The notes under the pieces are model-generated. The model did not search any database, was not told the DNA's origin, and was given only the letters and a program-made list of their open reading frames with translations. DNA of 64,000 nucleotides from the NCBI GenBank assembly GCA_028023455.1, contig JAQFVV010000112.1:4064001-4128000 (forward strand), given 5' to 3'. Every line of letters begins with the position of its first letter. Position 1 is the stretch's first letter. The DNA comes from Epiperipatus broadwayi (Eukaryota; Onychophora; Udeonychophora; Euonychophora; Peripatidae). The position numbers and the translations under genes are program-made. Shown one piece after another: positions 1 through 13,099 of this stretch.

Positions 1-1690
1 ATTTGAAGGATATGATCCTAGTCCAATACAGGAATGTGCATCTGTCTGGTGAAAGAATGGTGTATATAACATTTAAGAGAAATGCTATGTATAGGGGAGA
101 TAGGTCTACTTGCTGACTTATAGTCACTATCCATAGAGCTAAAGGGGTCAATGTCACAGGAAATATGTTTGTGTCCATTGCAATACAATGACTACATCTT
201 TGGGTCATGCATTCAATTGGGTTTGCCTTCTATGCTAACATGCTTCACATTACATTGATATAAACACTCATATATCCTTCCACCAGCATTGATCTAACTA
301 TGAAACAAATAGCCTGAAATTAAACCCCTTTAAAATAAACATTAATGATTTTAAATATAAAGTTATTGACAGAATTGCTTAGGGGAAATTTGCAATAAAG
401 AAAACCCATTGACACTCATCATAAGGTGCCACATTGACAACAATAACTTAAAAGATATATGAGTAAATACATTTAGACAATCAGCATGAGGTGACTCATA
501 TTTACTGATATATATAAAGTAGCAGTGCACATAAAGGCATATATATTTTGTGTATGAAAATTTTAAGAAATAACTAACATAACGAATCTATGCAGTTATC
601 TACACCCAACTCATATTTAATACATTTTAGTTAACAGATAAAAATAAATAATATAAAAAATGGAAATGATTAGCTAACATAATGCATAAAAAATTATTAA
701 TAATTGATTTAGAATTTTCCTTTTTAGGTCAAATAAAAGTTCATACTTTATATAACTAATTGAAAGTTTGTTAAAGTTCATATTGAATAAACAAGAGTTC
801 ATACTTTCCATGAAGGATCTGAAGTCTGTATAGTCCATGAGAGATCTGAAGTTCATTTAATATTTCTGGGAGGATCGATACGTTGTTTGCTGCCATTCAG
901 TGCTCATTAGTTTGGAGGCTGCCTCAACTGGTATACTACAGAAAATAATCTCTATTGCAGACTCCTACATTGTGGAGTCTGCAATACAGCTACAGTTCAT
1001 ATGTAGATTAAGTCAGACTTAAGACAACAACTATCCATGAATTCAATTATTTTGGCTTTTATACTTTTATTAGTCTCTTATCAACATTTTTACAGACTAA
1101 CATGATGTCATTGATCCTAAGCTTTCCATTTTGATTCATGCTGTGGCTTGGTGCTTCCATTGGTCAATCTTTAATTTCATTCTCTTATCTGATTTTTATT
1201 ATTTAAGTGCCCCAAGGGCTGGTTTGCTTTACATTTAATTAATAAAATAATAATTTCCATTTTAAGATTAAAACATGTTTTTTTTAAAAAAAATTGAATC
1301 CAATTAACATTTTTCCTTTCATTGCTTTTAAATGAAAAATATTAATCTTTATCTTAAGATCTTTATTTTTTTTTCTACAAAAAGTACTTTTAAATACTTT
1401 TTTTTTTTAAAAAAAAAAATTAAAAGTTTTCCATCTGTGCGATACATATGTTAACATAACTCTTTTAATTTTGATTTTTAGTTTTTAATAAAATAATTTT
1501 ATTTGAGATTTATTTTCCCCTTTATTTTAATTTTAAAATAATGTAATGGCATATGTATACTGTTACAATATATATATAGTATGAATTTTCATGTGTCTAC
1601 AACATCCTTGAATGATCTCTACTATCGTTACAATGACAGATAGAATTCAGATAAAATGCCAGTATAATGCTAATATTAACAATAAGCAAA
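1..1690. other. AT-rich stretch without recognised gene
   Basis: I see no coding exon and no recognisable element here. Composition is strongly AT-rich, with A/T runs around 1270-1430. Short open frames (for example 674-856 minus) look like chance frames in low-GC DNA. Confidence 0.5.
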
Positions 1691-1693
1691 TGT

Positions 1694-1915
1694 TTATAGA
1701 GGGCAAAAATGAAATAGACTTTTATTCATGATAATTCTTTGTATTCTTATACAAGTATTTATATTGAGCAATTCTTGTGGCAATGTTTGCTCTTGACTCT
1801 CTATAGTATACAACAGTACAAGATGGATTGCAGCATTGGATTTTATATACAATCTGTGGTGTGTCCTCTGATGGTAATTTGTTTTTGGCAATATTAATTA
1901 ATTTGTTAAGATTAT
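1694..1915 (-). mobile_element. PLE GIY-YIG endonuclease remnant, left arm
   Basis: Read on the minus strand, this segment is the inverted partner of 2093-2365. In one frame it encodes a Cys-rich start (IQCCNPSC), then VVYYRES and a basic stretch ending in an Arg/Gln/Tyr-rich helix. This resembles the Y-x-G-E-S...R core of GIY-YIG endonucleases of Penelope-like retroelements. It matches the spacing of the better preserved copy at 45.7 kb (SYVGESR). The family is inferred from motif pattern only; the copy is short and broken. Confidence 0.45.
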
Positions 1916-2092
1916 ATTAAAGATCCAAGTGGTATAGGATATAACAAAAAGATCCTAGTAAATGTAATTGAACAATTTTATAAAAATATAAAACAGCTTG
2001 TTCAACCTCAGGAAGAAACTACCAATGGAGTGAGTATGCCATATAGCCCCATACTAACAAGTAAAATAAAAAAGATCTGTGCATCAACATTA

Positions 2093-2365
2093 ACAGATTA
2101 ATTAATAATGCCAAAGACAAACTGTCATTGGAGGACACTCCACAGATTGTATAATTCAATGTGGCAATACATCATGTGCAGTTGTATATTGTGGCAAATC
2201 AAGAGCAAACATTGCCACAAGAGTTTCTCAACACAATTATTTATGTAAGAGTGCTAAGAATAATAATGAATATAGATCTGTTTTCTGGAGACCTTTCATC
2301 CATAGAATGTCAATCTAGTTTGCAAGGAATGAACGATAGGAAAAGAAAAGTTAAGGAAGCATAGT
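2093..2365 (+). mobile_element. PLE GIY-YIG endonuclease remnant, right arm
   Basis: The plus-strand frame running to the stop at about 2312 is open for some 50 codons. It contains IIQCGNTSC, then VVYCGKSRANIATRVSQH, which parallels the SYVGESRCSIEKG region of the PLE copy at 45.7 kb. The longer frame starting with ATG at 2161 is a shadow in another frame. Together with the left arm at 1694-1915 it forms a divergent inverted pair around 2.0 kb. No catalytic integrity is visible. Confidence 0.5.
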
Positions 2366-2699
2366 TTATTGCAAACCACAATCATTTTATCAACAAGAAA
2401 GAAAACATTGTTCAATTTTCAAGTAAATGAAATATTTAAAAATCTAATTTAAATAATCATGTATATATAATTATTTCTCAATACTAATAGAGCAGCACAC
2501 CTAGCCAATCAGTGAGATCCAGATTCTGGTAAACTGCACTGAAAGTGCACCCAACTATATCTAAAAAGATGTAACTTTTCATACAAAGAAAATATTAATA
2601 CCTTTTCAGTCATGGACATTAAAAACACTTTATTAAATAAAATTACAAATACAAACAAAAGGAAAAAGTAACAACATATCTAATAAATATACAAAGGTG

Positions 2700-3060
2700 T
2701 ACATATTAGTATAGCAATCCAGTAAGCACAAAAGCACTGAGAAGTTCATTAACAGCATTTAGTTAATTAGTCATGATTCAAAATTACATATAATGTTGGA
2801 AAAATGTGTTTAATTATATTATATTTGTCTTAAAAGTCTTCACTTAAAGGAGCTTTAACATGAGTAAGAAATAAATTCTCCTATAACAATTAGGACAAAA
2901 TTGTATATAAATGAAGTTGTGACAATGTCTGAAATATAATGGATTCCAACATTGTTTGAAAAATGGTTAGAATCTGCTAATTGATATATATAAATCAGTT
3001 AATGCAACTTGTCACTTTGCATTAGCATAGCAATTTAATAGGTACAGGGTATACTTATTT
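2700..3060 (+). repeat. Dispersed repeat shared with 9.8-10.0 kb
   Basis: Two blocks recur at 9826-9985. One contains a 'cagttaatgcaa...gcattag' core followed by 'tagcaatttaatag...acaggg' (about 2995-3050). The other contains 'gattagtca...aaaattacatataatgttggaaaa' in pieces (about 2765-2815). The order differs between the sites, so this is a rearranged old repeat of unknown class. Confidence 0.5.
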
Positions 3061-6000
3061 TAATTGAGTTTTAATCTCTAATTAAAATAATTCAATCCAC
3101 AAAATGATAAAAATTTTGAAACTTAAATGTGTAATAATATCTGTAACCATTTGAGATTAAAATTAAAGTAATTAAATTTAAAGTTACCTGATATAATTTT
3201 ATTAATGTATTAAATACTATTTGAAATGCACGTTAATAATCTATTATAACTGTAAGTTAATAGTAATATAGTTTAAAAATAAGTATAATGCTGGTATTGC
3301 TTAAAATAATATAAATTACACGTTAAATAAGCTTAATTTTAATAATGATAAATTAAATCTATGAAGTTAGTTAACTTAAAATATTTTAAATTAACCATTA
3401 GGGAATATTAAGTAAGGAAAAACAATGTCCAATGAAAGTATTTCTAATTATAAATGTGTAGGTCTCTGTGCTTGCATGTGTGTTATATTACAATATTTAA
3501 TTTGCTAATAATAATTATTATTTTAGTTAAAAAGTATTAAAGAATTGACTTGTATTTAATAAAGATAGTTTTACGATTAGGTGTTGGATAGATATTTATC
3601 ACTTGCAGGCTTCTTGGGGGTTCTTGGTGGTACTGCAGTGTCACCTAATGGCCACAGTACATCTAACCATAAACTACCTTAATACATAATGAATAAATAT
3701 GAGAAATAATTTGTTATACAATATTAGTTGGATAATATTTAGTTTATTAAATAATTATAAAAAAATATTTTATTAAAAGTTAAAATATTATATAATCAAA
3801 CCGTTATTTTTAAAATATTTATTTCTTTCTTTCTTTTAATTAAATCTAAAAACAGAAGTTAAAAGTTAATAACAGAGATGAATATTATTGGATGATTGAT
3901 TTCAGTAAGGGTCAGCTGATCAATTGGATTAGCTATAAAAGAGAGTAAGAATAACTGTGTGTGTGTGGAAATTATCAAGAAAGTGATAAACAATTTAAAA
4001 AAAATTTTTGCTAAAAGAAATAGTTAATATTATTATTTAAAAAAATGCATTTAAAATTTTATCTTTGTTTAAATCAATGCTAATTTGAAATAAAAGGTAA
4101 CCAGTCAATTGTCAAGGGAAAAAGGCTGCATTGATATTGCTTATTGTAACAATTAGAGAAAATGAACAATACATAGAATGGCTTGGACAAAATTGCATTA
4201 TCGCCGGAATTCTTGCTTAAATCTACAGAAAAACTTTAAACATAATGAAATAACTGACAGAGAAATGGTGTATTATGTAAGAATTTGTTTGTTATATTAT
4301 ATAAATCATTCTCTGTTTGCTTATAGACCTTTAAATTATTTTAAGATAACCTAGTATTAAATCTCCTGAATAGAACTATTTAATCTTCTACTTAGCATTT
4401 TAATATGGAACTGTTATTATTAATTATTTATTTCTGCTACTGTTGTGATATTTTAAATAACTTATGATATGAGAAAATATGTAAAACTTTAATTACTAAT
4501 CTATACATATAATATGTTATAATTACCTATAATGAAATATACATTTTAGTTAGACCTATCTGTTGTGATAATCTACAATTGTGCTTCCAAAATAAAAGGA
4601 AAAAAAAGTCTGAAAACTAATATTGTCGTATACTGCAGCATTAAATTTGTGTTTAATCAATAATACACTTTATCCAGAAACCGTATTAAAAAAATAAAGA
4701 AATGATTTCTTCTAAATTAGAATTACTTATAAATGAAAGAATGAAACTTTTGAGAATATACTTTTGCTGAATTGAGTATTGGGATTCATTTGTTATTATT
4801 TTAAAGTTTATTTTCAGAACTAAGAAAAAAAAAGGATTTAATTGAAAATGACTTTTAAACTTATCATCGGAGGTGTGCATTGGTAAACAGAAAATTAACT
4901 TTTTCTCTTTTCATTTTTTCTTACTTTTAAATATAAATTGTTATGCTTTAAGAAATATATTATGTTTAATATTAGTCATGTTTCACTTTAAAATGTATTA
5001 TATGTGAGTATGAAATAGTATGGTGTAAATATATTTAAGGTGTGGTCAATTATAACTTTATTTTGACATTTCAATAGAACTTTGTTGGATAAATATTATT
5101 AAACCATAATATTTTTGGTAGTTTAATTATTTATTTAGAATATTATATTTATTATAATTGTTTTCATATGCTTAAGTCAGTTATTATTATTTCAGAACTT
5201 AAAAGTAAAACAACCTAGAGTATTTTGTTCTGAAAAATTATTTCTCATATCATGCTAATTGCCATTTGAAATTTATAAAGAACATTTGTGTTGGATTGAA
5301 TGATGTTTCTTAGGGTTGATTATTGGCATGGACCCAGTTATATATATATGTTGTAGAATAAATTGTTTTATCAAACACTTATTTATATATGTATTTTATC
5401 GCTATTGTTATCATTAGACTATAATAGTGAATTATAATTATGTTAGAGTGATTATAGTCCTACTATTAAGCATCTATTTATTTTGTAGTGGAATTTTATA
5501 TTTTATTCCTAAGCTAGATCTCGGATGTTGTTTGAAAAGGTATCATAATATTATACTTGTAGTTTATTGCTTAGGGGTCACTTACAGTGTTTTAAATTTA
5601 AGGATTTCTTGTCAAAATGTAATTATTGGTTTACATGGGTTTTCAGTTGTGTTTTTATGTTTTATTACTGTATCACATACTATAAGTTGTAGGATAAACA
5701 TAGGTATTCTAGCCATGTGTGCAGATTGGGTCATTTTGATGTAATTCCCATAAATTTCCTATTTCCAGTTATTTGAATGTCTTTATAAGAAAACTGAATA
5801 ACAGATATAGCATCTAATTTAGCATTTATATATTAAAATCTTGATGAACATTATTCCATCCACATAAACTTTTGCATTTGTACATAGTTGCAAATCTAGG
5901 ACTTATACCCTCTATGGGTGTAGAATCAGTAGAACAATGAATGTTCCTTAGCATTACACACAAGTGACTTTAATGATACTTTAAATATAGAAATTGAAAT

Positions 6001-6520
6001 AATCATGATTTTGCCAAATAATCATGACAGCAATAAAGAGAGTCAATTAAATTATAAATTGGTAATTAGAAGATAATTCATAATTACTATTTTAAAAAAA
6101 GTATATATGGAAATAATTATAATACATTGCTTTTGAATTTAAAACTATTTTAGGTATGACTTAAGCTATTATTATTTCAAAGTATTGGAATTTATTTATA
6201 AGTGTATTGAATATTCTTTTAGAAATTATACTTCTGAAAAGTTTAATTATTATCAAATAGTTAATTAAAACAGAGTATATGCTTATTAATTAAGTAAAGG
6301 AAATATGTATTTGCTATAAAAGATATAATCTGCTTTTAACCAATATTAATGGTTATTTCTAAAGTACTTATTGTTATAGTAGTATAACTAAAGTAAAGTA
6401 TAACCTATGATTGTGCCAGCCTTAGTCAAAAGAAATGTTTACCCACTTGAAAATATACTGGTATGGAAAAATATTTGTATTGTTTATTTGGAAAGAGATA
6501 AGAAAACTTAATTGTTGAAA
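3061..6520. other. AT-rich stretch without recognised gene
   Basis: No exon-like Cys-rich segment, element end or structured repeat was recognised. The 105-codon plus-strand frame at 5427-5744 is hydrophobic and AT-driven, matches no family I know, and is treated as chance. A short (TG)n run lies near 3958. Confidence 0.45.
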
Positions 6521-6527
6521 TTAAAAC

Positions 6528-6665
6528 AGGCAAAGCACTCCATACAGTAGTGCCACTCAGTGCAAGCCAGAGTAATCAATGGATGACAGAAGGCTTGTGC
6601 ATAAGATCCCTATCTAGTGTCTACTCATCCAATATTCCCAGACTATGGAGAGTTTTGTTTGTTTT
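6528..6665 (+). mobile_element. SINE family A copy
   Basis: This copy starts with a block containing 'ccatacagtagtgccactc' and continues with 'gtgcaagccagagtaatc', 'cttgtgcataa' and 'tccctatctagtg'. The same order occurs at 10.5, 10.9, 26.6, 47.8 and 52.7 kb. No open reading frame is present. The class (SINE or similar short nonautonomous element) is inferred from length and copy number within the window. Confidence 0.65.
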
Positions 6666-7524
6666 AATAAAAGTTATGAGCAAGCATAAGAAATGGTGAT
6701 CATGTGATGGTTGTTGAAATTAAGTTATTAGTAATCTAATTTATTATCAATTATATTTAAAAAATAATAACTTTGTAACATTAAATTTGTTCTAGTGAAA
6801 TATGTAAACAATTGTCTCACTGGAAAAGTCTTATGTTACATATGGTGTAAATAGAACTTTAGTAGTGTGTTTTGTAAATTATGAAAATTTGTCTTTATAA
6901 TAAATTGTTCATTTTAATGAAATATAAAGTATTGTCGTTTGCCATTATTTATGTTTTCTATTTCTGTTTGTCATCATCACAGATCTTAATTTGATTCAAT
7001 ATTTACATTATGTTTAAATTGCACACTGATAATAAATTATTTTATTTGGACATATTTATTATATTAATAAAAATGACTTATGATAATAATGGTTTAATTA
7101 AAGTGTATATGACAGTTGGTTCATGAATTATAATTGCTTCACAAAAAACTGTTGAAGAAATCAAAATCTATTGAATCATGCACAAGAATGTCATGTTTAA
7201 TCATCACATATGTTTATTTCATGGCAGATTTAATAAATTCCTGTTATGTATTTAAAATTGGTATCAATCAATAATATTATGATTTGACTTATTTTTGCAT
7301 TCAAATACAGAAATTATTTTAAGATGTGTAAGCAGAGCTATATTTGGATACCCATATGCCAATTATGTTATTAAATAAAATAATAAATTTTATTCAAATA
7401 CTTGCATTATAAGATTAGTTATATTTATAGTATTAAAAGTTATTGTTATTATTATTTATGGTCATTATGAGAAATGATTTCTTAGTATTTTAATAATCCA
7501 AATTATATTTTATTATATTTCAGC

Positions 7525-7665
7525 TATAATCTTAAGACTATGCACCTAGATGTGACAGTAGGAACCTCTACAAATCTTAACACAAGATTAACAACTTTAA
7601 AAGACAAGAGCAGCCACTATTATCTTCAACCTACTTTTTAATTATATAAGCGAATCTAAAGCATT
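7525..7665. repeat. Diverged relative of the 7.8-8.05 kb palindrome
   Basis: Two pieces, 'cttaagactatg' near 7532 and 'cttcaacctactttttaat' near 7624, recur in the palindrome at 7804-8046 but in a different arrangement. This looks like an older copy of the same fold-back family lying next to the younger palindrome. Confidence 0.5.
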
Positions 7666-7803
7666 TTGATTTGAGAGTGTGAAGTTATTAACTACTTCAC
7701 TGATTAAGTCCACAATTTCTATACAAGCTAACATACACGAAATCTTTCGATTTACAGTGAGTCAGTGTGAAGCTCTTATAATTAGAAATTGTTTAAGACA
7801 ATT

Positions 7804-8046
7804 TAAAGTTGTAATTAATAATTTGTTAAGCACATACTCATTACATAAGTAATATATATTAAGGCTATAACCTTAAGACTATGTGCCTATATAATTAAAA
7901 AGTAGGTTGAAGATAAGAGTGGTGGCTGCTCTTGTCTCTTCAACCTACTTTTTAATTATATAGGCACATAGTCTTAAGGTTATAGCCTTAATATATATTA
8001 CTTACGTAATGAGTACGCGCTTAACAAATTATTAATTACAACTTTA
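7804..8046. repeat. Near-perfect 243-bp palindrome
   Basis: The outer ends 'taaagttgt' and 'acaacttta' pair, and pairing continues inward for about 110 bp on each side to a short centre near 7918-7930. The few mismatches include three positions where the right arm keeps CG ('acgtaa', 'acgcgc') and the left arm has CA. That is the signature of CpG deamination on one arm. There is no coding frame. It is probably a MITE-like fold-back element or a recent inverted duplication. Confidence 0.85.
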
Positions 8047-8154
8047 TTATATTTCTTAAATTATAATTAAGATTTTTCTTAAATTAATTAAAAACCCTAA
8101 AATAACTAATTTTGCAGTTTAATTATCATATTGCAAAGTTATTACAGTTTGTTT

Positions 8155-9290
8155 AATATTATTCAAACAGAAGTCAATCTCTAATAATGCACTATTTCTT
8201 AAATATTATAAATCTCTGTACACTCCCCCGCCAGTAAGAATTTAAAAAATTTAAGTGAATCATTTAAGTTTAGAGCATACATTCTATATACACCAACTCT
8301 TACAGACCATGCTTAAATCAGGGTGTAAATGTATTGTGTGACTGATGTTGTAATCAAATATTCAATTATACAAATGCATTTAACCAATCACAGGAGAAAG
8401 ACAGTGTCTCATTTTTAACCACCTATGATTAGACAAACATGACTTATAAATGTAAACCCATTATTATAAAGTGCTGAAAACTTTGAAATTATTCAAATCA
8501 AAGTCAAACTCCAAGAATGTGCTATTTCTTAAATATTATAAATCTCTGAACACTCTCCTGCCAGTAAGAATTAAAAAAACTAAAGTGAATCACTTATGTT
8601 TAAAGTGTACATTCTATATACACCAATTCTTACAGATCATGCTTCAATCAGGGCTTGAATCTGTTGTGTGCCTGATGTTATAATCAAATATTTAGTTGAA
8701 AAAATCTATTTAACACATCGCAGGAGAAAGATATTGTCTCATTTTTAACCACCTACAATTAGACAAACATGACTTATAAATTATAAACCTATTATTATAA
8801 AGTGCTGTAAACTTTGAAATTATTTAAGTTTTTAAAATTCTTACTAGCGGGAGTGTGCGTGGAGATTTATAATATTTAAGAAGTAGCGCATTATTGGAGA
8901 TTGACTTTCATTTGAATAATTTCAAAGTTTTCAGTGCTTTATAATAATAGGTTTACATTTAGAAGTCATGTTTGTCTAATTGTAGGTGGTTAAAAATGAG
9001 ACACTGTCTTTCTCCTGCGATGGGTTAAATAGATTTGTACAATTGAATATTTGAATTATAACATCAGGCACACAATAGACTCAAGCCATGATTTAAGCAG
9101 CATCTGTAAGACTTTGTGTATATAGAATGAATGCTCTAAACTTGGGTGATTCATTTAAGTTTTTAAAATTCTTACCGGCGGGCGGAAGAGTGCACGAAGA
9201 TTTATAATATTTAAGAAATAGCCTATTATCAGAGATTGACTTCTATTTGAATAATTTCAAAGTTTTCAGTTAGTTTAATAATAATATTAT
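8155..9290. repeat. Three-unit cluster: two direct, one inverted
   Basis: A unit of about 330 bp starts near 'cactatttcttaaatatt' and ends near 'aaagtgctgaaaactttg'. It occurs at about 8160-8485, again in direct orientation at about 8486-8818, and inverted at about 8820-9290. The outer part has a relatively GC-rich 'ttctta-c-ggcggg' motif near 8230, 8560, 8845 and 9170. The 70-codon frame at 8471-8683 lies wholly inside the repeat and is not treated as a gene. The class is unknown; it could be a nonautonomous DNA transposon with composite inverted copies. Confidence 0.75.
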
Positions 9291-9825
9291 TATATTTTTC
9301 TTTGTTATCCTATACTTTGTTCCTTCTGTAATATGATACATCCCTGAGATAAAAATTAAAATATGATAAAGATTTGGATTAAGATTTACTTTAAATTAAA
9401 ATTAGAATATAAAGTTATTCTTATAATAAATTTTGCTATTATTATTCTTAAATGTTTAGTTGGAAAATTATTTTAGCTTTATTTAAATAGGATTATTATA
9501 GTTAGTTATAGAGATATGATTGTAATTCTTAAAGGGTTGAAATTCAATGGTATTTTTATGCAGTAAAGTATGTGTCTTTGATACCTATTTGACTTTAAAG
9601 CAGTCGGTACCTCTTGGCATGAGAATGCATTCTCATGATTAAACTTATTATTATTCTGAATTAGATAATTATTTATTCGTTCGTCATTAATTATTTATTA
9701 AAGCAGGTCTGAGATCAGTGGTTATTATGATTATTATTTGACTCTTGCTTTTACCAGCTTGGTACTCTCTTGCTGCTTAACTTACCTTGCTTTAATTCCT
9801 GGTTCCCTTTTTGGTTGGTTACAAT

Positions 9826-9985
9826 ATATTAATAAGTCAGTTAATGCAAATGGTCATTCTGCATTAGTATAGCAATTTAATAGATACAGGGTGCTGAAAA
9901 GATTATTAACCATATTTGATAGATTAGTCAAGATCGAAAATTACACACAATGCTGGGAAAACTGTATTTAATTATATTTCACCTA
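9826..9985 (+). repeat. Dispersed repeat shared with 2.7-3.06 kb
   Basis: It carries the 'cagttaatgcaa', 'tagcaatttaatag' and 'acacaatgctgggaaaa' blocks seen, in different order, at 2700-3060. No coding content is visible. Confidence 0.5.
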
Positions 9986-10534
9986 CACATACATAGTTAT
10001 CCACACATTAATCTTTAAAACAATGCGACTTTTAAATAATAATAATTTTACTATATAAAATAACCTCTCTACATAAAGAAAAAAATAATAACTAACAATA
10101 ATTCTATAAATTAAAATCGAAGGCCGAAGTTACTTATTATTTATTACTTTTAAAAATATATCTAGGTTTATTTGATATGGTTTGATAAATTAATAAATAA
10201 TAAGTAATTTTTGATTTGAGTTTTAATTTGTGTAATCACTCCTAATTTTTTAAAATTATATATAGAAATTATTTTATATATTTAAATCCTTATTATTTAA
10301 ACGTATTGCCTTAAAGATTAATTTTTAGATGTCTATATAAAATATAGATCTATATATAACAGGCACACATTTATGTATTTACATATATTTTGAATATTTC
10401 TGTATATATTGGTTAATGAAAGAAAGAATATTAAACAAATAAAAAGAAGTGAAAAGATGTGTATATAATAATATTAAACAACTAAACATTACACGTCCCT
10501 ATTTCCTATGCGTACACAAGCTGTTAAAACTGTA

Positions 10535-10810
10535 GCAAATTATCCATACATTACGGCCAACCAGTGCAAGTCATAGTAATCAATGGGTGCTAGAAGGCTT
10601 GTGTATAAAAGCACTATCTAGTGCCTATTCATCCAACAGCCACAGACTAGTTTCTAGCTCGTGGCTTCCATCAGTGAGGAGCCTTGGATCTGAGAACACT
10701 GCACCTAGATCTCTGGATCTAATGCAACTATCCAGAAGCCACCTTTAACCTATTTAGTAAACTTTAAAGCTATGAGCCCCAAATGAAAACAACAATGTTT
10801 TCAATCCAAG
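10535..10810 (+). mobile_element. SINE family A, long copy
   Basis: A fuller copy than at 6.5 kb. After the shared head it continues with 'gaggagccttggatctgag', 'ctagatctctggatctaatg' and a tail containing 'caacaatgttttcaat'. The same extended order is present at 47755-48030, so this approximates the full length of about 270 bp. Confidence 0.7.
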
Positions 10811-10944
10811 CTAATTCATTTGTGTATTCACACAGATCTGAATCTAGTTCAATATCTATACATTTTAGTCTCTTTATTTTTGTAATAACCATAGTCACAA
10901 TCATCTTATAGTTAGGATTAGTATTAAATGACTAAAACATTATA

Positions 10945-11265
10945 GCAACCTTTCCATATAGTAGTGTGATAAAATTCTATTGAGTGTCTATTCATCCAAT
11001 ATTCACAGCCTCATTTCTAGCTGTTGGCTTTCATAAATAAGAAGCCTCAGATCTGAGACAACTGCATCTAGATCTCTGGATCTAATGCAGCCCTCCAGCA
11101 GCCATTATTTTTAGGACCAAAAAGCCACAAGCTAAAAACTAGTCTGGAGATCTTGGATGAGATTTTATGCACACACCTTCTAGCATTCATTGATTACTAT
11201 GGCTTGCACTGGGTGGCTCTACTGTATGGGGAGTTTGCTATTGAAAAAAGATAGGTTAACTATTT
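10945..11265. mobile_element. SINE family A inverted pair
   Basis: The plus-strand part (about 10945-11115) shows the 'tattcatccaatattcaca' and 'ctggatctaatgcag' blocks. The following part (about 11125-11265) reads as the reverse complement of the SINE head, ending near the complement of 'ccatacagtag'. Two copies inserted in opposite orientation, or one duplicated and inverted, would explain this. Confidence 0.65.
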
Positions 11266-11400
11266 TGTTGATGTGATGTATTATGGCTTCCCCTTAAACG
11301 AAGTCAAGAATATCTCAGCAATTATGCCCAGATAAACCTGTTAGCCACTTTATTTTACATTCCCCACTCTAAATTTACACATTTTTTTAAGAATTCCTCC
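11266..11400 (-). mobile_element. LINE 3'-end stub
   Basis: On the minus strand this reads as the 3' tail seen after the LINE coding remnants at 15.9, 20.0 and 30.3 kb. Landmarks are 'aaacctgttagccac' and 'acgaagtcaagaatat' on the plus strand, followed by 'gatgtgatgta'. No coding sequence is left. Confidence 0.7.
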
Positions 11401-11550
11401 TATTGTCGGGTTTGCTTAACAATTCTGAAAAATATTATTTCAATTTTGCAAACATAGAATATATTATATTAAAGTAAAATATATAATAAGATTAATAAGA
11501 ACAATAAGTTTTTTTCTTATTGGATAGTTATCACAGTTGTTAATAATAAT

Positions 11551-11746
11551 GTTATATAATAAGATGTGATATGTTGGACTATTTCCATCATTTATGAGTG
11601 AATGTATAGAAAATTTTAAACTTTATTTAAACTTTCCAAATACAAACAACTTGTTACTAATAACACACACATTAGACAATACATTCAACATTCACTTATA
11701 AATGATGAAATAGTTCAACATATCACATCTTATAATATACTATCAT
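11551..11746. repeat. Fold-back related to a PLE 3' tail
   Basis: The arms 'ataagatgtgatatgtt' and its complement near 11730-11746 enclose a segment whose minus strand contains 'aaataaagtttaaaatttt' and 'atgatggaaatagtcc'. This matches the outer tail of the PLE right arm at 41380-41470. The homology ties this fold-back to the Penelope-like family at 39.9-41.5 kb. Confidence 0.65.
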
Positions 11747-12639
11747 TACAAACCTTCAGACAAATAATGTTACATAATTAAAAAAAAAAAAGACTTATTT
11801 TAATTCAGTTTCAAAAATTTAAGCAAATTATTTTTCAGATTACTTAAATTTAATGAAATTTTATTTAAAAGTTAGTTTTATTCTAAAATTTAAAAAAAAA
11901 TTAAAACAATCAGCCACAGTAAAGATGAAAGATTTTTCTTTTGAGCCAATTACAAGTTGAGACTGAATATTATGTCAATGTCTTTTTCTAAAACAAAATA
12001 TTTTCTAATGAAAACTTAAACTAATTATAATATTTTTCTAAAAAATAAATATTAAATAAATATTTTTGAAAAAATAATCATAAATATGTAAACAAAGTAT
12101 GAAAAAAATATGTATTCATTTTCAAAGTCTAACTTCTGCAAATGCTCTTGTAAAGAGACAACTAAAAATTACCATTTAGTAATGTTATGGGCATTTCATA
12201 AGCATGTTTGTAATAGGGAAATCTCTATTAATTGCTGATATCTTCAGATTTTTTTGAATTAATAAATCAATATATTTTAGTTAAAATTTTGCCATCAAAT
12301 GATTGAAAATATAGAAAGTAACAATAAAAACAGCCGCAAGAGAGTGATTTAAAACCAAAGCACAATATTGCCATTTTCTTCCCTGAAGTTGGCCTGTAAA
12401 TATCACTTGAGTTGTTAATGATTTAAAATAGAATGTTTTGGGTGTATTTATATAATTAGTATTTATCATCCTTATTTTAAATTTTATTCTCAACTTTTTA
12501 ATTTTTTTTTTGTAATTTCTTTTTGCAATTAATTCTGAAATTTGCCACTAGGATTTGATTGAAATGTTAACTGTTGGTGTAAATAAATATTCTCAATAAA
12601 AAAAAAAGAAATATAAAATTTGTTTTTTACTTTACAAAT

Positions 12640-12750
12640 ATACAGAGGCAAAATTCTACATACAGTAGCATCACTGAGTGGAAACCAGAGTACGCTGTGT
12701 AAACAGCTTGTATACACATAAAGAACGGTGATCATATTATGTTTAGTACT
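12640..12750 (+). mobile_element. SINE family A fragment
   Basis: The head ('acatacagtagcatcac') is joined directly to a tail ('aaacagcttgtat' and 'aaagaacggtgatcat') that is also present at 33090-33130 and 52790-52820. The middle of the element is missing. Confidence 0.55.
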
Positions 12751-13099
12751 TTATAAATAGATATCTCTATATAAATATGAATGTTTGGAGATTAGTTAGA
12801 TGGGTGAGCAGATATAAAGTTAATAAGGAGGAGTAAGTTGGGTAAGTAGATAGATAAATAATTATGATGGATTGGATGAATTTCTGTCTGGATAAGTGAG
12901 AAATTATGAAAGTAAAGTACTGGCAAATCAAGTAATAGTTGGCTGCATAGGCTCACTGATAGACAAAAGTTAAAACACATAAATGTTTGAAAAGATAGAT
13001 AGAAAAATAAAAAGATGAATATTTATAAAATAAGATATACAACTGAGTAAATCAGGGAAGAGATACATAAAATATTTAATTTACCATTTTCATATCTCC

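Noticed and set aside
5427-5744. 105-codon plus-strand frame, hydrophobic
   Set aside because: Single open frame in very AT-rich DNA, with no recognised motif, no splice context and no family resemblance. Hydrophobic residues follow from T-rich codons.
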